Positions 16,347 through 23,491 of a stretch of DNA of 64,000 nt are shown here, one piece after another (the first letter of the stretch is position 1; each line of letters begins with the position of its first letter). The notes below the pieces were generated by a model. That model did not search any database. It saw nothing but the letters and a program-made list of their open reading frames with translations, and was not told the DNA's origin. Both the position numbers and the translations under genes were made by a program. Origin of the DNA: JALZKA01 sp963754045 (lineage in GTDB: Bacteria > Actinomycetota > Thermoleophilia > Solirubrobacterales > 70-9); NCBI GenBank assembly GCA_963754045.1, contig CAVWEN010000002.1:496001-560000 (forward strand), given 5' to 3'.

Positions 16347-16655
16347 TCAGTTACAGATCGCGTAGGTGGGCAGCGGGCGCTCGCCTCCGGCGGCGTTTCT
16401 GATCCGCGAATCGAAGCCGTCATCTGGCGCGCTACCTTGGTCGGCGCCGTCGAACGGATAGACGATCTTGCGCTTGGACTTCGGCTTGCGCTTCGTCTTC
16501 CGGCACATCGCGTAGGCCGTCGTCACCTGGTCGCTGGACCCGGTACCAATTGCTGCGCCCCAGCAATCGTTGGGCGTGGCGATCTCACCCCCAACCGGTC
16601 GTTTCGCGGACCGCACACGCCGTAGCATCGTTCGGGTGAGACGCTCCTCACTCAT
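16347..16655 (-). pseudogene. Possible remnant of a secreted cysteine-containing repeat protein
   Basis: The space between ileS and the lipoprotein gene holds an open frame of up to 102 codons with coding-like codon usage in its C-terminal 75 codons. Two similar short segments, TTAYAMC and LPTYAIC, and a lone NDCWG look like decayed repeats of extracytoplasmic cysteine-repeat proteins common in actinobacteria. A lysine/arginine-rich stretch (KTKRKPKSKRK) lies between them. There is no signal peptide, and the 5' part overlaps the divergent lipoprotein start, so a gene remnant is more likely than a full gene. An internal ATG at 16508 is another possible start. Confidence 0.3.
16623..16628 (+). 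promoter_or_regulatory. -10 box (TAGCAT) of the lipoprotein gene, leaderless type
   Basis: TAGCAT ends 7 nt before the GTG at 16636, which agrees with the signal peptide beginning at that codon. Confidence 0.5.
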
Positions 16656-17100
16656 ACTCCTGGCGGGGCTCCTACTGCTGTCGGGCTGCGGCTCCGACGA
16701 CGAGGCGGGGACACCGGTCGCCTGTTCAAGCGACGGCGCCGCTTACCTTGAGGCGCTGGAGGACGCGCCCGGCGAGGTTCTGCTGCAGGGCGAGACGCCG
16801 CTCGGCGATTGCATCGTCGAGGGCCAGTCGGCGGGTGATTTGAGCGACGTCGGTGGCACCCTGGTCGCCGTCGCGACCGAGCTCAATCGCCTCGCTGTGG
16901 CCAGTGGATCGGAAGAGGCGACGGTGCAGCTCGGCTACCTGGTCGGGGCGGTCCAGGAGGCCGCCTCGGTAACCGGAGGCATCCACGAGGACCTGGTGAT
17001 ACGTCTCGACAGCGCCGCCCGCTTCAACCAGGAGCCAGAGCCGCTCGGGGCGGAGTTCGAGCGCTCCTTCGGTCAGGGCTACGCGGCCGGTCAGGGCTGA
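16636..17100 (+). CDS. Hypothetical lipoprotein
   Basis: The 154-aa product starts with GTG at 16636. It opens with MRRSSLILLAGLLLLSGCGS, a lipoprotein signal peptide with lipobox LSGC, so the mature protein would be anchored to the outer face of the membrane. The mature part is acidic, contains two more cysteines (about residues 33 and 62) that could form a disulfide, and has no family I recognise. It stands alone between an ileS-flanking remnant and a convergent YqcC-like gene. Confidence 0.7.
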   Translation: MRRSSLILLAGLLLLSGCGSDDEAGTPVACSSDGAAYLEALEDAPGEVLLQGETPLGDCIVEGQSAGDLSDVGGTLVAVATELNRLAVASGSEEATVQLGYLVGAVQEAASVTGGIHEDLVIRLDSAARFNQEPEPLGAEFERSFGQGYAAGQG

Positions 17101-17104
17101 GGCT

Positions 17105-17455
17105 TCAACCGGCGATGACGGCGTCGAGCGCCCGCAGGGCATCGAGCAGCCCCGGGTCGCCGTCGGGCCGTTCCGCCTCGTAGCGCGCGGCGAGATCTGC
17201 CGACTCGGGAAACTGGGCGACACCGGCCGCGATCAGCCTGATCTGTGGGTGGACTACCAGCTCGAGCCAGCGTTCGACGGACCCCGCCTCGCCGCTGAAG
17301 GGCGGCGTCAGCACCAGTGAACGAGGCGCCTTTTCGCCCGTCCAGGTGCCCGCAGCCTCCATCGCCTCCTTGATCCGCGCGCGGATCGCCATGGCCTCCC
17401 TGGCGCGAGGGTGTGGCGTGGGCATTGGCGGCGACCCGCCCGGCAGCAGCGGCAT
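17105..17455 (-). CDS. YqcC-like small protein
   Basis: The 116-aa product has good codon usage. Its pattern is an early GTW, a central PPFSGE, then VERWLELVVHPQIRLIAAG and FPESADLAARY. This resembles the YqcC family of small helical proteins of unknown function, but the match is by eye. The first in-frame ATG (17455) is used; methionines at residues 11 and 22 are alternative starts. It converges on the lipoprotein gene with 4 nt between stops and is divergent from fumC. Confidence 0.55.
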   Translation of the reverse strand: MPLLPGGSPPMPTPHPRAREAMAIRARIKEAMEAAGTWTGEKAPRSLVLTPPFSGEAGSVERWLELVVHPQIRLIAAGVAQFPESADLAARYEAERPDGDPGLLDALRALDAVIAG

Positions 17456-17509
17456 ATCGCGACCCTACCGGGATAGCCTGGAGCGGCGAAACTAGAAGAC
17501 GGAGGGCAG

Positions 17510-18823
17510 ATGGCAGACCAGTTGTGGGGCGGCGAGACCGCCAAGGCGATCGAGAACTTCCCGGTCTCCGGGCATCCAATCCCGACCCCGGTCATTCGGG
17601 CGCTGGGCCGGATCAAGGCCGCCGCCGCACGCGCCAACGCTGAGCTGGGTCTGCTCGATGCCTCGCTGGCCGAGCGCATCGCCACAGCCGGCGACGCCGT
17701 GGCCGCCGGTGACCACGACGAGCAGTTCCCCGTCGACGTCTTCCAGACAGGATCGGGCACCTCGTCGAACATGAACGCGAACGAGGTCATCGCGAACCTT
17801 GCGGGCGAGGGAGCGCATCCCAACGACCACGTGAATATGGGGCAGTCGTCGAACGACGTCTTTCCTTCGGCGGTCCACCTTGCTGCACTCGGCGAGGTCG
17901 ATGACGACCTGCTGCCCGCGCTCGAGGGCCTCGCGTCCACGCTGGCTGGCAAGGCTGGCGAGTTCGCCGACATCGCCAAGACGGGGCGGACCCATCTGAT
18001 GGACGCCGTGCCGGTCACCCTCGGCCAGGAGTTCGCCGGGTACGCGGCGCAGATCTCGCTCGGGATCGATCGTGTCCGGGCGGCCCTGGATCGTGCCGGG
18101 CAGCTGCCGCTTGGCGGCACCGCGACCGGAACCGGGCTGAACACTCACGAGGAGTTCGCCGAGAGGGCTCGCGCCCTGATCTCGGCGGATACGGGGCTGT
18201 CGATCTCCGCCCCGCTCGATCGCTTCGAGGCGCAGGCCAACCGCGACTCGCTGGTCGAGCTGTCGGGCGCTGTCAAGGTGGTCGCCACCTCGATGATCAA
18301 GATCGCGGGCGACCTGGCCCTGCTGGGCTCCGGGCCCCGCGCAGGCTTTGCCGAGCTGCGCCTGCCGGAGCTGCAGAAAGGCTCGTCGATCATGCCCGGC
18401 AAGGTCAATCCGGTCATCCCCGAGGTCGTGATCCAGGTTGGCGATCAGGTGATCGGCAACGACACGGCGATCACTCTTGCTGGGACACAGGGCCAGTTCG
18501 AGCTGAACGTCCGGGTACCGTTGATCGCCCGCAACCTGCTCGACTCGATCAAGCTCGTGGCGGCGGCGGCTCGGCTGCTCGACACGAAGTGCGTCGCGGG
18601 CATCGAGCCGAACCTCGAGATGTTGGCCCAGCACGCCGGTTCGAACCTCCAGGTGGCCACGGCGCTCAACCCGATCATCGGCTACGACCGGGCGACCGAA
18701 ATCGTCAAGGAGGCAGCAGCCTCAGGACGCACCGTGCGCGAGGTCGCGATCGAGCAGGGCGTCGACTCCAAGACGTTCGATGAGAAGATCGACCTGGCCG
18801 CGATCGCGCGGCCGCACGGGTGA
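17510..18823 (+). CDS. fumC: Class II fumarate hydratase
   Basis: The 437-aa enzyme interconverts fumarate and malate in the TCA cycle, as a homotetramer without Fe-S. The signature GSSIMPGKVNP is near residue 293. Active-site segments TGSGTSSNMNANEVIAN and MGQSSNDVFPSA near residues 78 and 110, and TGRTHLMDA, are all intact. The N-terminus is about 20 residues shorter than typical FumC, starting directly at QLWGGETAKAIENFP. A GGAGGG ribosome site is immediately upstream. The closely related aspartase is less likely given the fumarase-like signature. Confidence 0.88.
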   Translation: MADQLWGGETAKAIENFPVSGHPIPTPVIRALGRIKAAAARANAELGLLDASLAERIATAGDAVAAGDHDEQFPVDVFQTGSGTSSNMNANEVIANLAGEGAHPNDHVNMGQSSNDVFPSAVHLAALGEVDDDLLPALEGLASTLAGKAGEFADIAKTGRTHLMDAVPVTLGQEFAGYAAQISLGIDRVRAALDRAGQLPLGGTATGTGLNTHEEFAERARALISADTGLSISAPLDRFEAQANRDSLVELSGAVKVVATSMIKIAGDLALLGSGPRAGFAELRLPELQKGSSIMPGKVNPVIPEVVIQVGDQVIGNDTAITLAGTQGQFELNVRVPLIARNLLDSIKLVAAAARLLDTKCVAGIEPNLEMLAQHAGSNLQVATALNPIIGYDRATEIVKEAAASGRTVREVAIEQGVDSKTFDEKIDLAAIARPHG

Positions 18824-18825
18824 GT

Positions 18826-18841
18826 AACGATTGGCATCGTT
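18826..18841 (+). terminator. Inverted repeat just after fumC
   Basis: AACGAT (18826-18831) and ATCGTT (18836-18841) flank a TGGC loop, 2 nt after the fumC stop. The 6-bp stem has no T-run. It could be a weak terminator for fumC or an operator for msrA, 48 nt downstream. Confidence 0.3.
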
Positions 18842-18888
18842 GCGCGACTCAGTCTGTAGCGTGATTGGGACCGACGAAAGGCACTGCG

Positions 18889-19374
18889 ATGACTGAGAGG
18901 GCGACGTTCGGAGCGGGCTGCTTCTGGCAGGTGGAGGAGCGCTTCCGCGAGATCGATGGCGTGACCGATGCCGCCGTCGGCTACGAGGGTGGACATGTGG
19001 ACAACCCCACCTACGAGCAGGTCTGCGGCGGCGACACCGGCCACATCGAGGTGACCGAGATTCAGTTCGACCCGGCGAAGGTCTCCTACGACGAGCTCGT
19101 GGATCTCTACTTCCAGATCCACGATCCAACCCAGGAGGATCGCCAAGGCTGGGACGTCGGTTACCAGTATCGCTCGGTCGTATTCACGCATTCGCCCGAG
19201 CAGGCCGTGGCCGCGAAAGCCGCGATCGAGCGAGCGCAAGAGCGCTTCCGCAGTCCGATCGTCACCGAGGTCCGGGATGCCGAGCCGTTCTGGCGTGCCG
19301 AGGAGTACCACCAGTGCTACCTGCAGAAGCGCAAGGAAGGCGGCGGGCTGCTCTCATCGCTGCTCGGGCGCTAG
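18889..19374 (+). CDS. msrA: Peptide methionine-S-sulfoxide reductase
   Basis: From the ATG at 18889 the protein is 161 aa. It starts MTERATFGAGCFWQVE, with the MsrA active-site GCFW. Family blocks VGYEGG, NPTYEQVC, HIEVTEIQFDP, FQIHDPTQ, DVGYQYRS and the C-terminal AEEYHQCYL follow. It repairs oxidised methionine using thioredoxin, encoded 6 kb away. A GAAAGG ribosome site lies upstream. Its last 61 nt overlap the SSI-like lipoprotein gene in another frame. Confidence 0.92.
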   Translation: MTERATFGAGCFWQVEERFREIDGVTDAAVGYEGGHVDNPTYEQVCGGDTGHIEVTEIQFDPAKVSYDELVDLYFQIHDPTQEDRQGWDVGYQYRSVVFTHSPEQAVAAKAAIERAQERFRSPIVTEVRDAEPFWRAEEYHQCYLQKRKEGGGLLSSLLGR

Positions 19375-19793
19375 CGGTCGCCGCTACATGCGTCGTCGCC
19401 GGGTGCGGTGGCGGCGCCGACGGCGACGGAGAAGCGCCACCACCCTCGGCCACCAACGTGAGCCTCACGCTGGACGCCGACGGACCGGGCGGCGAGAAAC
19501 CGCGGAGCGCCACCGTTGTCTGCAAGGGATCGAGCGGGGCGGGCGACTCCGCCTGCGCACTTTTGGGCCAGCTACCGGCAGACCCGGTTGCACCCACACC
19601 GCCGGCGACGGCTTGCACCGAAATCTTCGGCGGCCCCGACGTGCTGGCGGTCGAGGGCACTCTGCGGGGCGAGCGGGTCGATACCGAGCTGACCCGGGTC
19701 AACGGCTGCGAGATCGAGCGCTACGAACGCTTCGCGGCGATCGCGAGTGAGGTCTTTCCGGGCTACACCCCGGGCCAGGCGCTCCGACCCTAG
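19314..19793 (+). CDS. SSI-like (subtilisin inhibitor family) lipoprotein
   Basis: The 159-aa product begins inside msrA (GTG at 19314). It has a basic n-region, a hydrophobic core and a lipobox VAGC, so it should be membrane-anchored outside the cell. The mature part follows the Streptomyces subtilisin inhibitor pattern: ATVVC, a conserved Cys in DSACALL, PATACTEIFGGP at the reactive-loop position, GTLRGERVDTEL and a final RVNGCEIERYERF. The four mature cysteines could form the two SSI disulfides. The reactive-site region reads CTEIF where SSI has CPMVY, so protease specificity may differ or be lost. Family assignment is by motif. Confidence 0.7.
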   Translation: MLPAEAQGRRRAALIAARALAVAATCVVAGCGGGADGDGEAPPPSATNVSLTLDADGPGGEKPRSATVVCKGSSGAGDSACALLGQLPADPVAPTPPATACTEIFGGPDVLAVEGTLRGERVDTELTRVNGCEIERYERFAAIASEVFPGYTPGQALRP

Positions 19794-21253
19794 AGGTTGA
19801 CTGCGACGTACTTGGTCTCGAGGAACTCTTCGATGCCCTCGTTGCCGCCTTCCCGGCCGACGCCCGATTGTTTGACGCCTCCGAAGGGAGCGCCTGCGTT
19901 GGAGACCATTCCCTGGTTGAGGCCGATCATCCCGGTCTCGAGCCGCTCGCAGACTCGCAGCGCGCGCTTCAGGTCACTGGTGAATAGGTAGGCGACGAGG
20001 CCGAACTCGGTGTCGTTGGCCGCCGCGACCGCCTCGTCCTCGTTCGCGAAGGTGGTGACGGGCGCGACCGGCCCGAAGATCTCCTCACGCAGCAGGCGCG
20101 CGTCCTTCGGGACATCGCTCAGGACGGTGGGCTCGAAGAAGTAGCCGGCACCCTCGAGCGCGCTGCCGCCGGTGAGGCAGCGCGCCCCCTTGGCGACCGC
20201 GTCCTCCACGAGCTCCGCCACCTTGGAGCGCTGGTCGGCGTCGATCAGCGGGCCGACGTCCGTGCCCTCTTGGCCGCCGTGGCCGAGTTTGAGCCCGCCC
20301 ATTCGCCCGGCGAGCCTCTCGGCGAACTTGGCGGCGACGGACTCGTGGACATGAAAGCGGTTGGCGGAAGTGCAAGCCTCGCCGACGTTTCGCATCTTGG
20401 CGACCATCGCACCCTCCACGGCCTCGTCGAGGTCGGCGTCCTCGAATACCACGAATGGGGCGTTCCCGCCGAGTTCCATCGACACCTTCAGAACCTGGTC
20501 GGCGGCCTGGGCGATGAGTTTGCGTCCGACCTCGGTGGAACCGGTGAACGACAGCTTTCGCAGCCGTGGGTCGGAGATGATCGGCTCCGAAACGGCGCCC
20601 GACGACGAAGCGGTGATGACGTTCAGCACTCCCGGCGGCAAGCCGCACTCCTCGAGGATCTTGGCCAGCGCCAGCATCGACAGCGGGGTCTGCTGAGCGG
20701 GCTTAACGATCATCGTGCACCCTGCAGCGATGGCGGGGCCGATCTTGCGCGTGCCCATCGCGGTGGGGAAGTTCCAGGGGGTGATGAAGTAGGCGGGGCC
20801 GATCGGCTGTCGCATCACGAGCACCCGGCTCTGGGCGTTTCCCGCGACCTTGTAGGTGCCGTCGATTCGCAGCGCCTCACCCGCGAACCAGCGGAAGAAC
20901 TCGGCCGCGTACGCGATCTCCGACTTCGACTCGGCAACGGCCTTGCCCATCTCGAGCGTCATCAGCAACGCGAGCTCGTCGGCGCGCTCGCCCATCGCTT
21001 CGAACGCACGCTGAAGGATCTCCGACCGCTCGTTCGGCGGGCTCGCGCCCCACTCCGGCTGAGCGGCACAGGCGGCGTCGAGGGCCGCGGCCGCGTCGGC
21101 GGGGGTCGCGTCGGCGACCTCGCAAACGGTCTCACCGGTTGCCGGGTCCTCGATGGCGATGCTCTCGCCACCGGAGCCGTCACGCCACTCGCCGCCGATC
21201 AGCAACTGCTTGGGGGCCGACTCGATGACGGCTGCGATCTGTTTGTCTTCCAT
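19790..21253 (-). CDS. gabD: NAD(P)-dependent succinate-semialdehyde dehydrogenase-type aldehyde dehydrogenase
   Basis: The 487-aa enzyme is a classical aldehyde dehydrogenase, closest by motif to GabD, which oxidises succinic semialdehyde to succinate. Cofactor-binding TPWNFPTAMGTRKIGPAIAA, FTGSTEVG, the general base in ELGGNAPFVVFEDADLD and catalytic Cys in GEACTSANRFHVH are all present. The C-terminal GGVKQSGVGREGG is typical. No GABA transaminase lies nearby, so the physiological aldehyde is unproven. It converges on the SSI-like gene (4-nt overlap) and is divergent from the SpoIID gene. Confidence 0.85.
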   Translation of the reverse strand: MEDKQIAAVIESAPKQLLIGGEWRDGSGGESIAIEDPATGETVCEVADATPADAAAALDAACAAQPEWGASPPNERSEILQRAFEAMGERADELALLMTLEMGKAVAESKSEIAYAAEFFRWFAGEALRIDGTYKVAGNAQSRVLVMRQPIGPAYFITPWNFPTAMGTRKIGPAIAAGCTMIVKPAQQTPLSMLALAKILEECGLPPGVLNVITASSSGAVSEPIISDPRLRKLSFTGSTEVGRKLIAQAADQVLKVSMELGGNAPFVVFEDADLDEAVEGAMVAKMRNVGEACTSANRFHVHESVAAKFAERLAGRMGGLKLGHGGQEGTDVGPLIDADQRSKVAELVEDAVAKGARCLTGGSALEGAGYFFEPTVLSDVPKDARLLREEIFGPVAPVTTFANEDEAVAAANDTEFGLVAYLFTSDLKRALRVCERLETGMIGLNQGMVSNAGAPFGGVKQSGVGREGGNEGIEEFLETKYVAVNL

Positions 21254-21330
21254 AGGCCGACGTTACCCCCTGGGCGCCGTCGTTCACTCGCAGGCAACGC
21301 GACTTTTGGCCAGAAGATCTGTTCGGGTCG

Positions 21331-22428
21331 ATGGTGGGACAAATTCGCACAGGCTTGATCGCAGCGGCAGTCGCCGCTGCACTGCTCGTTCCGGCGAGCG
21401 CCGACGCCGGCTGGGTAATCAAGGGCCGCGGTTTCGGCCACGGCATCGGGATGAGCCAGTACGGGGCGTACGGACTCGCTCGCCACGGCCGCTCGCATAA
21501 GCGAATCCTGGCCCACTACTACAAGAACACCAAGCTCGGGAAGGCCAGGACGCGAAGCGTCAAGGTGCTGATCACCACCGGGCTGGGTTCACTCAACTTC
21601 GGCGGCGCGACCAAGGCCTGCGGTAAGAACCTGAACGACAACCGGACCTACACCTTCGACGCCACCGGCTCGAAGGTAGTGCTGCGCCGAAATGGCCGTC
21701 GTATCGCCGGGTGCGGGAACGAGGGCAGCGCCGCCGGTGGTCGTTCGGTGCGCTTCGAGGGCGTCGGCAACTACCGTGGCCAACTTCGCGCCCGCAACTC
21801 GGGTGGGGCGCTGCTGGCGATCAACAAGGTAGGCATCGAGGGCTACGTGCGCGGCGTGATCCCGAACGAGGTGCCGACTTCCTGGCCGGGTGCTGCGCTG
21901 CGCGCGCAGGCGATCGCCGCGCGCTCGTATGCGCTCGCAACCCGGCTCAATGGCAACGGTTACGACCTCTATGACGACACCCGCAGCCAGGTCTACGGAG
22001 GCGCCTCCTCAGAGGTCGGCTCGACCAATCGCGCCTCCGGCGCAACCTCGAAGCAGGTGGTGAAGTACCGGGGCGACGTCGCGGTCACCTACTTTTTCTC
22101 AACGTCGGGCGGGCAGACCGAGAACGTCGAGTTCGGCTTTCCCGGCGGTAGTCCGAGTCCGTACCTGAAGTCGGTGCGGGACCCGTTCGACGGAACGTCG
22201 CCCTACCACAAGTGGACAGTGCGCAAGTCCAACTCGTCGATGTCGAGCGCCCTCTCAGGGCTCTACTCAGGCCGCCTTCGCAGGATCAAGATCGTGAAGA
22301 CGGGCCGCTCCCCGCGGATCGTGCGAGCCCGGGTGGTTGGGTCGAACGGCTCCAGCACCGTCACCGGCGACACGCTTCGTTTCCGCCTAGGCCTGCGCTC
22401 GACCTGGGCGACGTTCAAGCGGAACTAG
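21331..22428 (+). CDS. Secreted SpoIID/LytB-domain protein (putative peptidoglycan lytic enzyme)
   Basis: The 365-aa protein has a Sec signal peptide ending near PASADA (residue 26). SpoIID-domain proteins cleave denuded glycan strands or activate amidases in spore engulfment and division. The conserved GRGFGHGIGMSQYGAYG lies right after the signal peptide, and the catalytic-Glu segment EGYVRGVIPNEVPTSWP follows near residue 170, then QAIAARSYAL and YFFSTSGGQTE. In Bacillus SpoIID the GHGxGMSQ block is near the C-terminus, so block order is permuted here, as in many actinobacterial members. No sporulation genes accompany it. Confidence 0.82.
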   Translation: MVGQIRTGLIAAAVAAALLVPASADAGWVIKGRGFGHGIGMSQYGAYGLARHGRSHKRILAHYYKNTKLGKARTRSVKVLITTGLGSLNFGGATKACGKNLNDNRTYTFDATGSKVVLRRNGRRIAGCGNEGSAAGGRSVRFEGVGNYRGQLRARNSGGALLAINKVGIEGYVRGVIPNEVPTSWPGAALRAQAIAARSYALATRLNGNGYDLYDDTRSQVYGGASSEVGSTNRASGATSKQVVKYRGDVAVTYFFSTSGGQTENVEFGFPGGSPSPYLKSVRDPFDGTSPYHKWTVRKSNSSMSSALSGLYSGRLRRIKIVKTGRSPRIVRARVVGSNGSSTVTGDTLRFRLGLRSTWATFKRN

Positions 22429-22448
22429 ACAACTCGGTGTCGGCGGGC

Positions 22449-23456
22449 CTACCCGTCGGCGAAGGGCTGCAGCGGGATGCCGTGGTCGGTTTCGCGCATC
22501 CCGAGCTCGTACGCCGCCGCGCCCGCCAGCTCGATATGCGCGTGGCGCCTGCTCGGGCGCTCGACGCGCAGCTCCAGGTCCGAGATCGAGCAGTTGATCG
22601 TGTTGTGTTCGGGCCCGTCGGGGTCGGCGTAGACCCAGCCGACGAAGTCCTTGTTCGGAGCGCTCACCTTTCCCTTCACGGTCACATTCTTGCCGGGAAA
22701 GGTGAACTCGCACGCCCCGGGCGCCTCGTCGAGGTCGGTTCCGTAGACCTTGTCGAGGCCGCCGAGGCGGTGAGGCTCGCCATCCAAGACGAGCATCCCG
22801 TTCGCCACCCACGGTGTTGTCCACGGCCCGATCTTGATCTTGCCGACAGCGATGTCGAGGTAGTCGCCTTCGACCCCGTTCAGGCAGGCCGCCTGGATCC
22901 AGACCCAGCGTTCGGCGTGCTCGGAGCCCCAGTTATGCCCGACCATTCCGGGCCAGGCGTCGAGCTCGAGCGTGCGGCCGCCAACCGTAACGGTTCCCGT
23001 GTAGGTGGCGTACGGATAGGGGCTGAGCATCTTGGTCCGCGGCAGCTTGGCGCTGTACATGAAGTCGCGGGGCAGGTGGTGGAACGAGTCGCTGGCGGGC
23101 GCGAAGGTGAGATCCCACGATGCTGCCGGAGCCGAGTCGGTCGCCGGGCAGTGCGCTCGACCGGGCTCGAGCACGGCGGGCCCCGCCTTCACGTACGCGC
23201 CGGTGGGCACCGTCAGCTGATCCGCCGGGTAAGTGGCCTTGGTGGCGACGGGCCCCGGCGAGTCGGCATCGAACAGGGTCACCCACAACGAGGCGTCCGG
23301 CTCAGCGCCGGGGCGCTTATGGATGGTGTGGCGGATCCATGCCGCCTTGCCGCCGGCCGGGTGGGACGCCTTCAAATAGAAGCTCTCGTAGTGTCCTGCC
23401 TTGGCATCGAGCTCACCAAAGCGAGCGTTGGTGCGCAGGCCGCCGTTCGACTCCAT
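22449..23456 (-). CDS. CrtC/AttH-like lipocalin-fold protein
   Basis: The 335-aa cytoplasmic-looking protein has two beta-rich halves. Features of the hydroxyneurosporene synthase/AttH-like family are an N-terminal FYLKASHP, central GTVTVGGRTLELDAWPGMVG, a GHNWG motif (usually GHQWG) and ERWVWIQA. Family members hydrate or isomerise isoprenoids or are of unknown function. No carotenoid genes are nearby, so no reaction is assigned. The start ATG at 23456 is supported by a TAGGTT box ending 7 nt upstream, rather than a longer TTG form. Confidence 0.6.
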   Translation of the reverse strand: MESNGGLRTNARFGELDAKAGHYESFYLKASHPAGGKAAWIRHTIHKRPGAEPDASLWVTLFDADSPGPVATKATYPADQLTVPTGAYVKAGPAVLEPGRAHCPATDSAPAASWDLTFAPASDSFHHLPRDFMYSAKLPRTKMLSPYPYATYTGTVTVGGRTLELDAWPGMVGHNWGSEHAERWVWIQAACLNGVEGDYLDIAVGKIKIGPWTTPWVANGMLVLDGEPHRLGGLDKVYGTDLDEAPGACEFTFPGKNVTVKGKVSAPNKDFVGWVYADPDGPEHNTINCSISDLELRVERPSRRHAHIELAGAAAYELGMRETDHGIPLQPFADG

Positions 23457-23463
23457 CGGCGCC

Positions 23464-23469
23464 AACCTA
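23464..23469 (-). promoter_or_regulatory. -10 box (TAGGTT) of the CrtC/AttH-like gene, leaderless type
   Basis: TAGGTT on the minus strand ends 7 nt before the ATG at 23456. It is only 9 nt from the divergent -10 box at 23479-23484, so the two promoters overlap. Confidence 0.5.
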
Positions 23470-23478
23470 GCCGAACTC

Positions 23479-23484
23479 TAGAAT
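23479..23484 (+). promoter_or_regulatory. -10 box (TAGAAT) of the lytic transglycosylase gene, leaderless type
   Basis: TAGAAT ends 7 nt before the GTG at 23492. Only 35 nt separate the two divergent start codons, so polymerases on the two promoters should compete. Confidence 0.55.
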
Positions 23485-23491
23485 CCGCGCC

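Noticed and set aside
14463..16625. 720-codon + strand frame opposite ileS
   Set aside because: ileS has all synthetase motifs on the other strand, so the + frame is its shadow.
16314..16635. T-box riboswitch upstream of ileS
   Set aside because: Many actinobacterial ileS genes have translational T-boxes, but no T-box core (GGTGGxACCGCG-like) or specifier structure is seen on the minus strand.
21331..22428. SpoIID as a sign of endospore formation
   Set aside because: SpoIID/LytB domains occur widely in non-sporulating actinobacteria, and no other sporulation gene is present in the window.
23440..23462. tRNA-like T-arm sequence GTTCGACTCC
   Set aside because: It lies in the start region of the CrtC-like gene, with no matching acceptor stem or anticodon arm. 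No tRNA gene was identified anywhere in the window.
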